From Nymphaea colorata (lineage: Eukaryota > Streptophyta > Magnoliopsida > Nymphaeales > Nymphaeaceae), in assembly GCF_008831285.2 (NCBI RefSeq), contig NC_045141.1, positions 25,033,315-25,097,314 of the forward strand: DNA of 64,000 nt, in the 5' to 3' direction. Position 1 is the first letter of the stretch; each line of letters opens with the position of its first letter. The translations under genes and the position numbers were made by a program. This document shows positions 38,111-53,200 of this stretch, piece by piece. The notes below the pieces were generated by a model, which was not told the DNA's origin, made no database searches, and worked only from the letters and a program-made list of their open reading frames with translations.

Positions 38111-41100
38111 GTCGAGCCAAGATGAAGCTAATTTCAAAGACTTTAACCCAAACATCAAAGCGAAGCAGTTGTAGACTCTGAAAACTTTAAAATTTTTGCA
38201 GTGATTGGCAGGAAGACTCTTGGAAGTTCAATGAGGCCAGACGATTGGCACGAAGAGAGTGGTCTCTAATTAGATTAACTTGGAGGATAAATGGATAGAA
38301 CCCTGGTTCCTTATCATTGATTGAGTTATGTGAAATCACGCGGAGCCATACGTGGGCAGCTGCCTGAATAGTCCCTCGGTCTCCTTATTCAATTCATGCA
38401 TTATTAGTGTCTCTCAATTATTTGCTTAATCCCATTGTATCTAAAATTTTTGTTAAATTAGTTATTAGGAGGAAAAAGATTTCTGGCTCCACCATTAATT
38501 CTACATCCAGCAGTAAGCAGGTTGGCAAGAATAAGCTAACAAAAAATGAGCAACTCTTGACACCAAGCGATAGCGGCTGAGGCACGTACGGGCTTGCCCA
38601 CTCCAGCTCACATCAATTTTTTTATTCTTATGTCAATACATTATATTTTGTTTTTGAGAACGAAATGGTGGTGTGGAAGACGCATTTCAAAAACATGTCT
38701 TAGAAAGCACAACAGATTTTTAATCAACACCTTTTTTTTTTAATAGGCTGTTTACAATATGCTTAAAAATGTGTTTTTAGAGGGTGAGTGTTTCATTTCA
38801 CTAACCCTACCACAGCCCAACTCTGTGCCCATTATATCTAGAGTTTTATAGAACTTGTTTCGACATAGTACTGGGATGTGACATGAGTCACCTTAAGATT
38901 TAAACTGGAGTCCTTAAGAGGTGAACAGTCTTACCGGTTCAAAGGAAGAGCGCACTAGAATGTGGCAGCATCAAAATTTAAAACTGAGTCCCTAAGAAGT
39001 GAACCGCCTTGCCGCCTAGTATGCTTCAACTCCTTAGGGTACCCAATAGTATCTTTTACAACTAAAGACCTTTTTTTATTTTAAATATAGATCGACCAAT
39101 AGCAGCTACTTGAAAGCACAATGGACTTCCAAATTCAAAATTACTAGGAGGACGGTTGGAGGAATGAAAGTTTCGGCTATCAGTAGGATGGTGGGACAAA
39201 TTACTTTTCTTGCTCACCAGAAAATTAAATATTGTGGCTGTTGTTGGTGGACGTCCATGCGTGTGATTGAAACCATAATATGCTAATTTGATGGCAAAAG
39301 CTTGAGCTCAAGTTTTCACATTCATAAAATGGGTTGATGAGATAAAATAAATATCATCAATCAATCTGAATAGTTTTGTTATATTAAATTACATGAGTAT
39401 CTTTAACTACATTCAATAATTTCTAGCACTTTATATAAGTGAGTTCCAATTGTATCTAACTCAAGTGGATATTATTTATTAATGCTATTTTTTAACGCAC
39501 CATTAAGGAAGATGGGCATATTTTCATGTGTTAAATTTTTTTTTTAAATAACACCCAAATTGGTTTTGTGTTGTAAGTACATATTGGTGAAAGTACAACA
39601 ATATCTAATGCTGTAAACGCCGGGTTTCAACTCGCATCGGAAACGTAAACCATGCACCGCATTGGTACGTCTTTTTTTGAATAAAATACAACTGAAATCC
39701 GTGTCGGCAATACTGTCTATTTGTCAAGTGCATTCAGGGAGAGTTGCCATCGAAACAGGTGAAATAATAGTTATAAACATTAAGCGCCAGCCAATGCTTC
39801 ATCTACTACTATAAAAAAAAATTATTATCATTTGCCTTATCTTATTTTTTTAAAATTAGTACATCCCTTTACTCAATATCTTGTCGATATAAAAGAAAAG
39901 CGACGCACATTTTCATGCAGAAAAATACCAATAGTGACATTGTTCTCATGGCAGTGGCCCATTAGGCCCCAACCAAGCTAATTAGCTCTTAGAACTATCT
40001 TTTCCTGAAGAATACACCATTATAGAACAAATATATTGTCCGAGTGATTTGTGTGATAGTTTAGAATGCACCATATTTAAAGTTATTTTTTGTCAAAATA
40101 CAAATTTCCATTCATTTTTTGATAAAGTACTTCTACATATGATATTTTAAAAAGAAATTGAATTATCTACCGGCTACCAGATGTTGCTGGATGTTTTTTT
40201 TAAGAGATTCATCACTTAAAATCCTTGAAAAACCATTGCCAATGCACATATTGCAATGGTTTTTAGGGTCACATTTTCTAAACCTAGGTAGAAAAATCCG
40301 GTATATATATATATAGCGGTAGGTACGGACATGTTATTGAACTCCGGAGCTTGAACTTAAAACTCTTAAAACATGCAACATCTTTAATTGATGGGTGGAG
40401 ATTTTGTTGGCTTAGGTCTGAATGTCCTAACTGCACCTAACTAGTTGGGCATGATGAATGCTTTTTAATATTTTAAGAAAGCAATCCATCATAGAGTATA
40501 ACCGTGCATTCATTCATCCCGCAATCTCACCGCACGATCTTGTGAGCCCCATGCTTTCCAATTTTACATGATATATGCAACCATCCCTATGATCTGTAAT
40601 AGATTTGACAGAAAAGCTGACGCCTATCGTGGACCGACAGCATGCATCTGATTAGTCTATTAGTTAACATTTTAATCCACTGATTTGCATTATTGCTTCT
40701 CACCTTCTATATATTTGAGACGGATCTTCCTGTCCCCATAAGTCTCGGTCTAAACAACTGGATGCAACCCAATTCATTTCATGCATCAAAGTCACGAATC
40801 CTTCTCTTTTACAATAGAAACATGAAGATTTTTTCAGGTAAATTAAAGTTTGCAATCTACGCATTTTCCATTTAGAAAAACACACGTATTGGTCGTATTG
40901 ATGGTATGAAGATCAGCTTTTTGTGATTACTTTGAGTGAAACAAATAGCACAAAAGAGTCTTCGACGTGGCTTGCTAGTTCACTGTCACGAATACGACCT
41001 CTCACCCTACAAATATTCGGATCCCAAAAATATCGAGAGAAACTTGGCACAATCATTACGAAAGATATAATTATCAATTCCAAAGTTCCAAATTCGATGA

Positions 41101-41223
41101 TCGGACGGCTTGTCTCCTACACAAGAACTTGTCCTTAGATTTTTTATTCTTTAGTTTTTTTCTTCTTTTAGGCTACACAGTCATAGGCTGCCCCTATGGA
41201 ACTCAGATTTATATAGCGTGGTG
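38111..41223. other. Gene-poor intergenic DNA
   Basis: No gene recognised. Two ~40-bp related blocks (near 38897 and 38973) read like attt.aaactg.agtcc.taaga.gtgaac and form a short direct repeat about 75 bp apart. The remaining ORFs (for example 40693-40875, 40923-41138) show no family resemblance. Confidence 0.5.
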
Positions 41224-41783
41224 TGCTACAAACTCAATAATCCCTAGATATCCCTGTTGTTACATAACATCTTTGGAAAATTATATTTTAATTCATGAAA
41301 CTATAGTTCAGCCTTCTTAATAAAAATTCCGAACTCTAACCATGCTCAATCTCATGACCACAAATTATTCAGCATGTTAAAAAATAATAGTAAATCCAAA
41401 TAATATTTGACAACTGCACAAATAAAATGAAAGAAAGGATGGGTGTTCGGGCTTGAACATGGCTCAAAGATGTTCCACGCCCTCACATGTGATTAGAGAG
41501 CAACTTTTTTTCTCTCCTTCTGCTACAAACTCAATAAACCCTTAGATGTCTTGTTCCTATATAACATTTTTGGAAATTATATTTTGATTCTCTTTAAAAT
41601 TTTAACAACCCTCTTAATAAAAATTCCGAACTCTAACCATGCTCAATCTCACGATCGCAAATTATTCAGCGCGTTAAAAAATAATAGTAAATCCAAAGAA
41701 CATTTGACAACTGCACAAATAAAATGAAAGAAAGGATGGGTGTTCGGGCTTGAACATGGCTCATTAAAAAGCAACTTTTTTTT
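41224..41783. repeat. 297-bp tandem duplication, two copies
   Basis: Unit 1 starts at 41224 and unit 2 at 41521, both with tgctacaaactcaata. Long identical stretches follow, including taataaaaattccgaactct, aaaaaataatagtaaatcca and a block ending gggtgttcgggcttgaacat. The second copy is a few dozen bases shorter. Non-coding; high identity points to a young duplication. Confidence 0.9.
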
Positions 41784-41844
41784 CTCGTTCTACTTTGTGT
41801 CCGTCTACGGAGTTTTGCCCTTTTGATCATAAAAGATATTTCCG

Positions 41845-41968
<124 letters not shown>

Positions 41969-44266
41969 GGGCTAAGTCTCCTAAGCGAGGGAGAATTGTG
42001 GACCTTCCATGGGAGCCCGTGCAGGGTTTAGCCGGCCCATGTAGTTGTCCAGACATAATCGGCCGTGCACATCTGGACCTGTCCCATGCGATCAATCAAG
42101 CCCAAACGACACGTCGGTCCACTGGGCCGGCGGTCGGGAAAAAACTTGCTAAGATAAGGCCAAACCTTTTTGACCTTTTCAGTAGGGTAAAGGATAAAAA
42201 TATATCTAATACTGGTTTGCTTCCAATTTGCAAGTGGGTCCATCCTCAAAAGTCCCATACGAGGCCCCGTCATTGGGGGGATCAAACACCTTTCATACAA
42301 TCACACTAAATCTATGTCCCTTCGATCCCAATCTGCTTTATTTTGAACAAGCGGAAATTAAGCCAAAACCACTATCTCTACAAAATGAACTACAACATTA
42401 AATAGACCAGGGGCATTGTCAAGACCAACTTTGGCTCGAAGTTCTAACCCAGAGGAGAAATAAAGGGAAAGATCTGTTGTCATTCGATCGGCCGCATACC
42501 CCATTCGTGATATTTATTATTTGACATGGAAAGACAGAAAATGGCATTTTAGTACAGTGCAAACTTGTGCGAATAGGGCGTTGGTGGGTCACCGAGTTCC
42601 TTAATGTGGAAGCACTACCAACGGCCGAATGATTGCTACTAGTAAATTTGGACCCCTAAACGGTTCTTTGTCATACGAGAAGAAACAAAGGGGGGAAAAA
42701 GGAAAGACTAATTTTGTGGAGTAGAAATTTCAGAATGGCTAACTGGTGCCGAGCAATTCAGTATGTCTGCAATTAAGCAAAATCAATTTAGTCAATTTCA
42801 AATGCCCGATAGACTAAATCAACCACCTAGTTGACACTCAAAAATCGGGAAGAAAAACCAAGATTTTGAATTTGGAAAAGGTTTGGACAGCTATCTCTTC
42901 AACAGCAGTAATAGCACGAAGTTATTCCTTTCAATAACAGACTTTCTGGCCCGTTACATAGCAAGAAAGGACTTTCGGGACAACTTGTCTCATGCACCTG
43001 CTTCCAAAAACTTCAAGAAAACAGGCGACCTCCTTTTTAAGAGAATCTGGCTTCACAGAGGGAAGAATCTCCCGGGGAAATTTTGTTGCCCGTGTTAGAC
43101 TCGAGGACAGGGCAGGTGAAATTTCATCTATACACTACACTCCGAAACATTTTAAAGGTGTCCAAGCATCTCTTCAATCCACTTTATTTCAGGAAAAAAG
43201 GAAAAACAAGGGAAGGCAACCGCATGAAGACAAACCAACCCTTGGACGGAAGCTTGATTAGTATTATTTAAGAGAAAATAAATTTAATCGCCTGGAAGCG
43301 TTTCCGGATTGGCTACATATCACCAATTCTCACTCACCGGTTGGTGTACCTCCCCTAGACAACTTTGTCTGCCACATAAACTGTATCCAACCATGACCTT
43401 AACAACCCCAAATAGTAAGTTCGATTTTTATAGAGATGCTTTATATATTTTACGTTGGAATAAAATCAAATATACTAAGTACACTAATGAAGCTGGTTAA
43501 GCGTTATGCAATAAGTCACCAGTCCTCACCATCGAACAGGCATTAGCTATTCCATATGCATTCCTTCAAGTCAGGTAGAGAACTGAGATTTAGGACCAAT
43601 CTAATGAAGACAAATAGGTTAGCGTTCAATCATCAGAAAAGCAAAAAAGACAATCACACATCATCCTTGAACATGGTTGTTGACATGTTTCACAAATCCT
43701 GATTCTCTATACGTTAAAAAAATTTCACTTGCCTACCCAGCTAGCTTCCAAGCATTACAATTGGAGTAAGGCTTGGTGGATCATAAAAAAGACGGGCATT
43801 AATTACATATGCAACTTCACCGTCTATTGCTTTTTTACCAGTGAAAATCTCAATAAGATTATGCAAACAGAAACCCAACCACTGTATCAAAATGTTGTCC
43901 TTCATCCTGCTTACGGCTACACAAGTCACGCCGATTCCACCTATTATATGGTTACATTATGATTTATGTTCTTTAATTCATCAGAGTGGTCCTCCAATTA
44001 CTCTGCCTTTTAGATAAGATAATTCAGTTGCATTACGTAAGGTGTATGTCCTGGGATGGCGGGTACATCCGAGGGGTGGTACAGCAAATCCAAACGAAGG
44101 TTTAGGTCTGGGTTTCCCTTCAACTTTGTTTAGGTAAAGGTATATCGAAATATAGCTTCACAAGGAAAAACTTGTCTGCACCGGCAAGCTGTTAAAAAAT
44201 TTCAATAAATACAACAAGATAAAGCATACTACAAATTCCTTAGTTTTAGTATGTAAGTTACCGTAC
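41969..44266. other. Intergenic DNA and 3' flank of the LRR gene
   Basis: No gene recognised in 2.3 kb. Slightly GC-richer DNA at 42000-42140 and 42880-43260 has ORFs up to 103 codons on both strands without family resemblance. The minus-strand LRR gene ends at 44267, so its 3'UTR lies in the right part. Confidence 0.5.
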
Positions 44267-47200
44267 CTAAGGGTCATCATCATGAGGAGTCATAGAAGTT
44301 AGTGACAACGAAAGAACCACAATTGGTTCTCCTTCATGATGGAACTCATCAAGAACAGAAATAACAGGCGACTTGAATAAATGCATGTTACCCGTCAGGT
44401 CAACCCGCTTCAGTTTCCCTGAAAAGCAAAAAGTTTCCAAGATAATCAGCAAAATATTATATTTTGACATTGCTATGTCAAATAACTCTACCAACCTCCT
44501 TTAATTGGACTGTTGGTAGGAAATAGCAGGCAAGGACGTCCTCAAATATAGCTAGCAGACACTCGTTTGGAAAATAGTACTCAAAGGTAACCAACCACTC
44601 AAAGATCTATCAAACGACATGAAAATTGAATCAAGCCCCCTATACCATTTATATATCAAACTATTTCTCCCTCTCCCTTGTGAATAAATTAAGGGTTACT
44701 CAACATTATAAATTGGTGAAAAAAATCCGACTTGAGACATTATCTAGGATTCTGCTTGATGAAGGATATCAGAGGATATACTCAACCTAAAGTTCGTTGG
44801 TCATACATAGAAGCATCTGGAGAAAAATCCTACTAGAAGCATTACCAGGAGCTACCAAGTCAGTTGCAAATGTACTTACTTCCTCAAAGTATGGTGAAGA
44901 AAATAATACCTTTTGAAGCTTTTAGGGCAGCATGTATGATAGATACAGATTCTATAGGCATAAAATTGTATCCAGCATCAACCTCCACAAGTCCAGGGGA
45001 ATGTACAAGGAGTTTGGAGAGAAACAATGCAGTGCTTAGTCTACCACGGTTTTTACTGCCCCAAACAAAAGAAAAAAAAAAAGACTGAAGAATGATACCT
45101 CATTATGCATCACAGATGACAAATCACAACAGACTTTACTTTAACTACTTCTAGTTAATATTGATACTGAAACCAAATAGCAAAGATGCCAACTATCTAG
45201 CATAGCAGACCTTATGTTCAGATACTCTAGCGCCAAACCACTTGGCAATGCTTTCTCCAGGTCGTCAAAACCAGATGGTCCTAATCCAGTAGCTTCAATA
45301 TTAAGCCTTTGAACACGACATTTTGATAGAAAGGTTGACAAGGGAACAGCCATAGATCTGGGAATGGAAACATGTAACCATGAGTACAAAGGTTTCATCT
45401 CTCCAAGAAAGTAATACATGAAATAGCTTCCAGAACTTACCGTCCAAGACTATTATGGGCTATTGACAAGGATCTAAATGGCTTTCCGAGCGTTGATAAA
45501 CCATCTAAAATTCCAACCACTCCAACACCTGAAATTCCACAATTTTCCATGTTCATATCATCCACGGAAAACTCAGGATGCTCTGTGAAGTACGACACCA
45601 AAGCCCTGTACCATGTTGGAGAGAACATTTACTAGAAGCTGCAGGAAGATTTGCAAAGAATCAACACTTAGAATAAGAAGTACCAGACACCATCATCCTC
45701 AAGTGGATTGTCGCTTATGTCTAAACGTTTTAAGTTTGGCATATACATAAAGGTAGACTTGAGATCCTCTGCATCCTCCCTGCCAAGACCATTTCCCCTG
45801 AAAAAAGTCATGCAGCAACATCATAGCAAACAAGGTTCATAGCTCGGGGACATAAAGAATTAGATCACAACCGGGACAAAAAGGTTTATAGCAAACACAG
45901 CTCATCAAGTCAGGTTTAAACAAGGTTGACTGGGCCAGGACATAAAAAATTGCAATTGGAATTGGGGATGCAAGCAGTTGGATAAATTTGATAGTCATTT
46001 TTTAGGGTTCAAGCTGTTCCGAGATTAGCCAACTCAAGGTCAAGCCTCCACAAGCAAGAAGAATTGGCTTTGAGGTCTGCCTAATCTAATCAAGATGGCT
46101 TCCTAATGAGCCAAATAAGTGACCAGCTGGATGCCACTCTAGTTCAGTTTTTTATGTTCTTGTAGGACATTTTTCCTGGAAACATGAAAGAAGTATGACA
46201 CATCTTGACTGATGGATGACACAGATATAAAATAATAGATGACCAAGGCCTAGTTAATAAATTGGTTTTCAGGTCTGGCCTAGTCTCATCAGGCCCCCTC
46301 CACCTTAGTTCAGAGTTTTATGTTCTCACAGAACTTTTCATTTTTTGCACTGGAAGCATGGAAGATGTGTCTCCTTTACAGATGGATGACAGTTATAAAA
46401 TAGTGGACCTTGAATCGAGCATTCAAATGCAAGTGTCTTGATGCACCACAACCATACATCCCCAAGGTAGAAGCATGTCTACAAACAGAAGCTAAGACAT
46501 AAAGCTGTGAAAGAATGTGTGCACTTTGCACAGAGCAACATTGCATATTGAAATTCAATTAAAAATCATGCCGCATTCTATAACTATCAATCAGTTGGAA
46601 TCACAAGTATGTCTTTTCCTACTCTACCAGGTTGTAGCTTCTAAACCGTGCACAATTCCTTCAATTCCAACTGTTTTAAGAATGAATTGTTCGACCTCAT
46701 CGCCAATTCCAAAAGCAATCCTTAGCTTTGGTGAACTAGACTAGAAGAAACTGAACCCAGAAACCTCTGATATACTAAGACATTGATATTTTAAACTGAG
46801 ATACAAAGTGCCAATTTGTTTGACATTGAATTATAGTTGTCAAATAGATGCCGATGCCCCAACAAAGATGTCGGAGAAAATAAATTTTTCATACCTTAAA
46901 TTTAGAACCTGCAGCAATCTTAAACAGTTATTTGAATTGGAACAGACTGAAGCAGAACCTGCAGCAGCATGCGGAGCAAGCCAACCAGAAATCTGCAATG
47001 CAAATGTCACAAGATCATTTATCTAAAAATTTCTGCTCTACAAGAAAAGGATGGAAAACATGAAGTATCCTCACTCTGTTATCAGACAGCTCTAGAGCAG
47101 AAATATTGGATGATGAACTGATCAGAGTATCAAGAATCATTCTTGCAAAAGTTGGTTCCAAGCCACTATGAGACACATCAAGTGAACAAAATGACCTACG

Positions 47201-50200
47201 AACACAAGGTTCACAGATTCAAACCAATGATTGAACAAAAAAATGCAATTACAACAATCCAAATACTCAGTAAAAACCCTGAGACCACCTTCACGATGAC
47301 AAGGCTGACATACAACCTAATAAGATAAACCGATGCCAACCATCCGGCCTACATGTTTGCTTGGGCTTGCCCCCAAGTCAACAAACCCTAACTACGAAAT
47401 ACATCAGCTGAAATCCTACATATCTAGTTGAGCTGTTTAAATCTGATGGCAGAATGCACCATAGATGCATGTTTGCAATAAAATGGGGAACCAATATGTA
47501 AGACGCAAAGAAGGCAGTACAGCCGGATTATTTTTTACAAGAATGTAATGACTAAAGAGTTGGAAAACTCAAGAAGTGAATTATCAAAATCAACTCAAAA
47601 GAAAAATTTTGTTAACATCAAAATACAGAACTTAGAAGTACCTTCTAGATGCAAGGAAGGATAAAAATCCGGTTGGAGAGTGACACACTTGGTCAAATAA
47701 AATGCCGGATGATTTGATTGATAAGCACATGATACTATGTGCCGACTCAGTATATAAAGAACCGCAAATATCACTCAGCACATCCATTGACAACTTGCAG
47801 TGTAAGAACTCAAGAGATATCAACGTCTCCTTGTTCTGGTTCAAAATTTTGCAAATTCCATCAACCTGCGATATACAACATGGAGTAAGTTTATGACAGG
47901 CAGATTTTAATGTGAATTGTGAACGGTAACAGAGAGACAGCAACAACAGTTTTGTTAACGAAAGAGAGTAGCTCATACTTGACTTTTTGATTTAATTCCT
48001 CGAAAAACAAGTTGATGTAGCTTGCTATTTCTAAGCAAAACCTGTCATGTAAAAGCGAATGGTAAGGAAAGCAACTAAACTGCAATTACAAAAATCATAT
48101 AGTGAACCTTTTTTTGTGTGTGTGGGGACGACGGAGAGAGTTTATGATGCTGCAGTTTATCTGAACAATGGAAATTCCAACATACAACGAAAGTGTGATT
48201 ATTTCCACAAAAATCTGGACCCATTCGGATATGGTACAAATCTGGGTCTATAATAAACCTTGTTTTTAACCTAAAGTATGGTGCTTGATAAACCTGGATT
48301 ACCCAAAAACTAGATTATAATGGGTCTGGATGACACTCCTCAACCCAACAAACTGGATATAGGGTTGAAAGGGCTCTCAGGTCCCAGCTTTTCCAAAACC
48401 TGGCTGCAACTAGGTTGTGACTGAATCCAGGTTTTACTAATCCCAGTTGCGTTACTAATTGAACAACCCACGGACTGGGTGGCAGATAGAAAATCTGGTT
48501 AAGAATGAAAACCAGGTTTAAAACATGGTTTTTGCCTGTCATCCAAACAGAAACTAAGAACAAATTGTGCTAGGTTTGCAATAATATTTATGATAGAAGC
48601 TTTTTTAGAAAATGATATTTTCCCAGGGGAACTTCAAAGTTCAAATAAAAAATTGAAAACATGCATAATGAGGATGTTTTATAGCATAATTCTCGAACCT
48701 CAGCAGAAGTCATAATCTTTTAACCATATAAAAGAGAATGTATGCTTATAATAGAAAATGAAAAATCATTACTTGCAACTTGTAATATTATCGTCTATCA
48801 TGATATATTTGTAACATTTTAAAAAAGGTGATATGTTACTTGTGTCTTCTGCCACCTTTTAAATGTCAATGATATCAGGATATTTTCCAAATATTTGAGA
48901 AATTAATGATGATGTTATTTTACACATTAACAGAATAATCATTCAGTTATTCCCTTTATACCACTCAGAAATATGCTTACACAGGTTTCAGGAGCACAAA
49001 AAACATTCTGAAGCTTCAAATACCTGAATATTAGAAAAGAAAACAAAAAGAAAGTTTAGCATTCACAGGAATGGCATCACCCATAAAGAGCCATTTGATA
49101 TTCATATAACTATAAAGCTACAAACACAGCCATGACTGCCTGTATAGGACAAGATAGATTCTCTTATGCACTTTTAGCCAAAAGTATAGCTAAACAATTT
49201 TCTATTCAACAACAAATTCATATTCTAGTGCTACCATATACGCCATGAACACATACTCTGCTATCTACCAAGAAGCAACTACCACTGAAATAACTAGCTT
49301 CCAGGCTATGCAAAATGGGTGAATCTACTCGAATTAAATGCCTAAATAACACCTATCTAGAATTTGATCATGCATGTCCAAAAAAAAAAGATTCAAATTT
49401 ATGCAAGTCTCTTGGACCATCTCCTGATACAGCATATTCATATCAGAAATATTTACTCTTAACCACATATTTTATCGACTATTAATTGTTAATTAACAAT
49501 TATGACTTTGACACACTCTCATAAAAAAAACATTATATTTCCACGTCCAGAGCACCTTGCATAATGCAGATTGGGTGCACGATTCTCTCTCTCTCTCTCA
49601 CACACACACGGAGATCAAGAGAGAGCACGGAGGTAGAAACCCATGAATCTAAAAAGCGAGCACTCCCTTTTTTGTAAGAATCTACCCATGAAACATTCAA
49701 TTTAACCATGACAGCCTGTTTGATTAGCTTAGACATCCAGAAAAAACCACACAGTAGAACTAAGAAACCTGGATTTTACATTTTGGGTGTTCAAACAAAA
49801 AAAGAATAGAAAAAAGAAACAGTCCTTTCCCAAAAATCCAGCAAAAAATAAAAAGCAACACTTAAATAGGTTTTAAAAACAGGAAAAGAATCCAGTTTCA
49901 GAAAACCTAAAAGCAGAGGTGCCCTCTCTTTCTCTGCCTTGATCCACCAGCAAGACATTAGCAAGCTGACATTTCTCTCTACAATGTATGGCAACAGAAG
50001 TACGCTCGCCTTAAAATGGCTTTGACTTAACTTACCGACCCACTCGTTTGACTTTAAGATCAAATACAAACCAGGTTTTACCAACATAATTTATGGTGGC
50101 ACCACACCATAGAGTTACCTCAGCATTTCCATTGAGAGTGACACTAAGGCAGCTCATCCCTAGAGCAACAAGCTGCAACCCAAATGCATGAGGGCTCTAA

Positions 50201-53200
50201 ATTAAAAGCCTTCAGCTAGAACTGCTTCATAAGATGTTTGTTCGACCGCAGCATGGCAGAATCTACAAGTACCCTTTTTCTCAGGTTCAAGAAATAATAC
50301 CTAGCATAGCATCCAAATTGTTGGCAATGATAAGATAACGTTGAATAGTCATACGCTGAATGATCTTGTCCTTTTCTGCATCCAATATGCTCCAAGATAG
50401 CATCTAGAACGAATGAGAGAACTCTTAGAGGAAGGAGGAAACGTGACCTAAAAGGAAGACATGAAACACCCTAAAAAGAACATGTTGATTGTTTCTAAGA
50501 TCCAAAGATCATAGACAAAACATAGTGCAAAGCATCAGCAGAATTAAACAAACATACAATCAACTCTATTAAAACAAGAATGCACAAAAAGGTGCAGAGA
50601 ATAAAGCAAGCTACATAGTCCCAAAATTGCTTTCAAACACTTCATAATTCATATCATAATGAAGACTATTTCCATGCACAAGGAATATTAATTCTGAATC
50701 AAAACACAAAAAAGTGCATAATTATACAGTAAGTGAATGGAAAAACTGGTTGAAGAGCCATTATCAATAGAACTTATCCCGTGACAAATCGTCTAGGATC
50801 TCTAGATTAGCACTTGTAAAATGAATAGAGAAAGTCAATCAGCACCATAAGATTAAAATTACTCACTTACCAAAATTGGGCTCATATGAAGAAAAAAGCC
50901 AATTAATTTTGAACCATCTATAGAGTATAAAAATTTGGATATTTTTGGATGAAGAGTAATTAACTCCTTCTGGATAGGCTTTAACTGAACGGATAGGAAA
51001 GTCTGGGGAGTCAATATATCTAATTCACCCAACATGATAGCACCCAATTTGAGAAAATCCAAGGCCGAAGTAACAAGTCCATTTAGAACAATGAAACACA
51101 AACAGAAAAAGTTGCAAGTCATATTATGATAAAACTTCAATTAAAAATTTAAAATGTTTGCGATAGAGAGCAACACATGACTTCGATGACATGATCAGCT
51201 GTGGATATTGACATCCATCATCTTCAAAGGGGAATTGAAGATAAAGCTCTTGGCTTGACATATTTTGTTTTGTTCACCACCACTCCATAATATTGGGTTG
51301 TACAAGAAACAAAATAGCACATGATGGAGCTCGAGAATAAATGCCTATCTCTTTTGTTTTGGTACACAAGTATAGGGTAAGGCAAGAAAATTAGGAAAAA
51401 GAACAAAAGAAATCAGTCTTAGAAGTTTATAAATAGATGGTTAAATGCAGTCCTCGGAGAATAACTATGAGTTTTTTATTTTTGAAGAGTAGCATTGCTC
51501 CTATTTATTTCTGGATTTTTTACTTTTGAAGAGTAAGCCTTGCTTCTATTTCTTTCTGGTTCTAGTGCCATTAGTTCTAGAAATCGAGGCTGAGGATTCA
51601 ACGAATTATGAACTTATATGAAAAAAAAAAAATCATTTTATGAATCTGTGCTCATTGATTGATATCAAGCCCAGAAAAATCATACTGAAACTATCCTTGT
51701 TGACCAATGAGAACTTCCTTGGACAAATACAAACAGTCTAACATACATAGACTATTGGACCTTTTGAGTAAAAGTCAAGAAGAACCTATGAAAATTAAGC
51801 ATTTTGCATAGCAGATGTAAAACAGAGCTCAACATCTGGTACTATACAAGGACCAAGTTGTGAAAGGTCAAGGTTCCAGTAAACAACAGTTTAGATGGTA
51901 AAAATCAGGACCAAGCTAACTTTCAAACTGACCATTTGAAGAAGGATAAAAAGGATTCCTACCCAGATGCATATACAGATTCTAAAACATTAGCCAACAT
52001 TGTTTTATTCACTCCCAAGTGCTTATATCTTCATACAGCAACCCATCAAAAGACTCAAGAGAATGTATTAGACTCTTAGCTTGTACAGTCCATTTGATCA
52101 ACAGTATTTTTTTCGTTTTGATATCTTCCAAAAGCATTTCAATATTAGGATAAATGTTCCTTTGAGAAGATCGTGACAAATACACCATCATGTACCATTT
52201 CTTCTATCAGTTTCGAGATACAATAAAAGAATCACAATTTAGAGAAATCATTGTCCATTCTACTATTGTTTACTTATTCATCCTTTCCAATAATGCATAG
52301 TCATTTGTCCTTTCCACCCATCTCCAATTGATTTAAAATCAATGAGAGTCATTAAGATTTATTCTTAGAGGTAGGTGCTGTAGAAATTAATGCATTGACT
52401 TTTTTTAACTTCCTCAAAACTAAGGAATCAAGTTGTGGAGTAGAAGAAAAGCTCATATTTGTAGTTGTCTCAATGTCTGTTCTTTGAGTTTATTGTAGAA
52501 ATAGAGACTCACTGGATAGAAGTATCTGGTACATTATGTGTGTGCATTCACCATCACCTTTCTGATACATTATCGTACGAATTCACAGTCCAAATTGCTT
52601 TTATGATATGATCATAGCATGAATAACCTTTCTGATACATTGTCATACACATTCCCAGTTCAGTTCGCTTTTAATAATATATCAATAGCATGAATTGTCT
52701 GAGTCAAGGATGCAATTTTTTGTTTTTTAATTTTGTAGCAAGGAAGTAAGCTACATGCATGAGCAAATGATGCGCCATTATCAACTCATGTCAGTTTCAA
52801 AAGAATCAAAGGACATGGAAGTTGAAAGTTGAAACATAAAGTGTGAATCATATAGAAAAATGAAAATGGATCGCAAGTGTAATAAGCCCAAGAAGACATA
52901 TCCAAATTCATCCAACGGGAAAGGGGAAAATTACCCGATATTTTCACAGCACCAATGTTCCCTTGAAAAGTAGGAAGAACTGCCACAGCTGCAACTTCAT
53001 CAATGCAACTGTCTTCCAATCAATGACATAAAGTAAGTGGACAGTTACAATTTTAAGTCATAGAAAATTCCCAAGTATATTAACAGAGAACAAGGTCGCC
53101 AATACAGGAAATTTTCGTACTTCTGTAAGTGAGTTTCCCAATACACATATTGCCAATCTTTACTATGTCTGTTGCAAACATATTTTGCTTCTCCATCTTC

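Noticed and set aside
50859-51140. 93-codon minus-strand ORF inside the large LRR intron
   Set aside because: It breaks the phase between the exons at 52935 and 50403, which join perfectly to give the expected family sequence without it.
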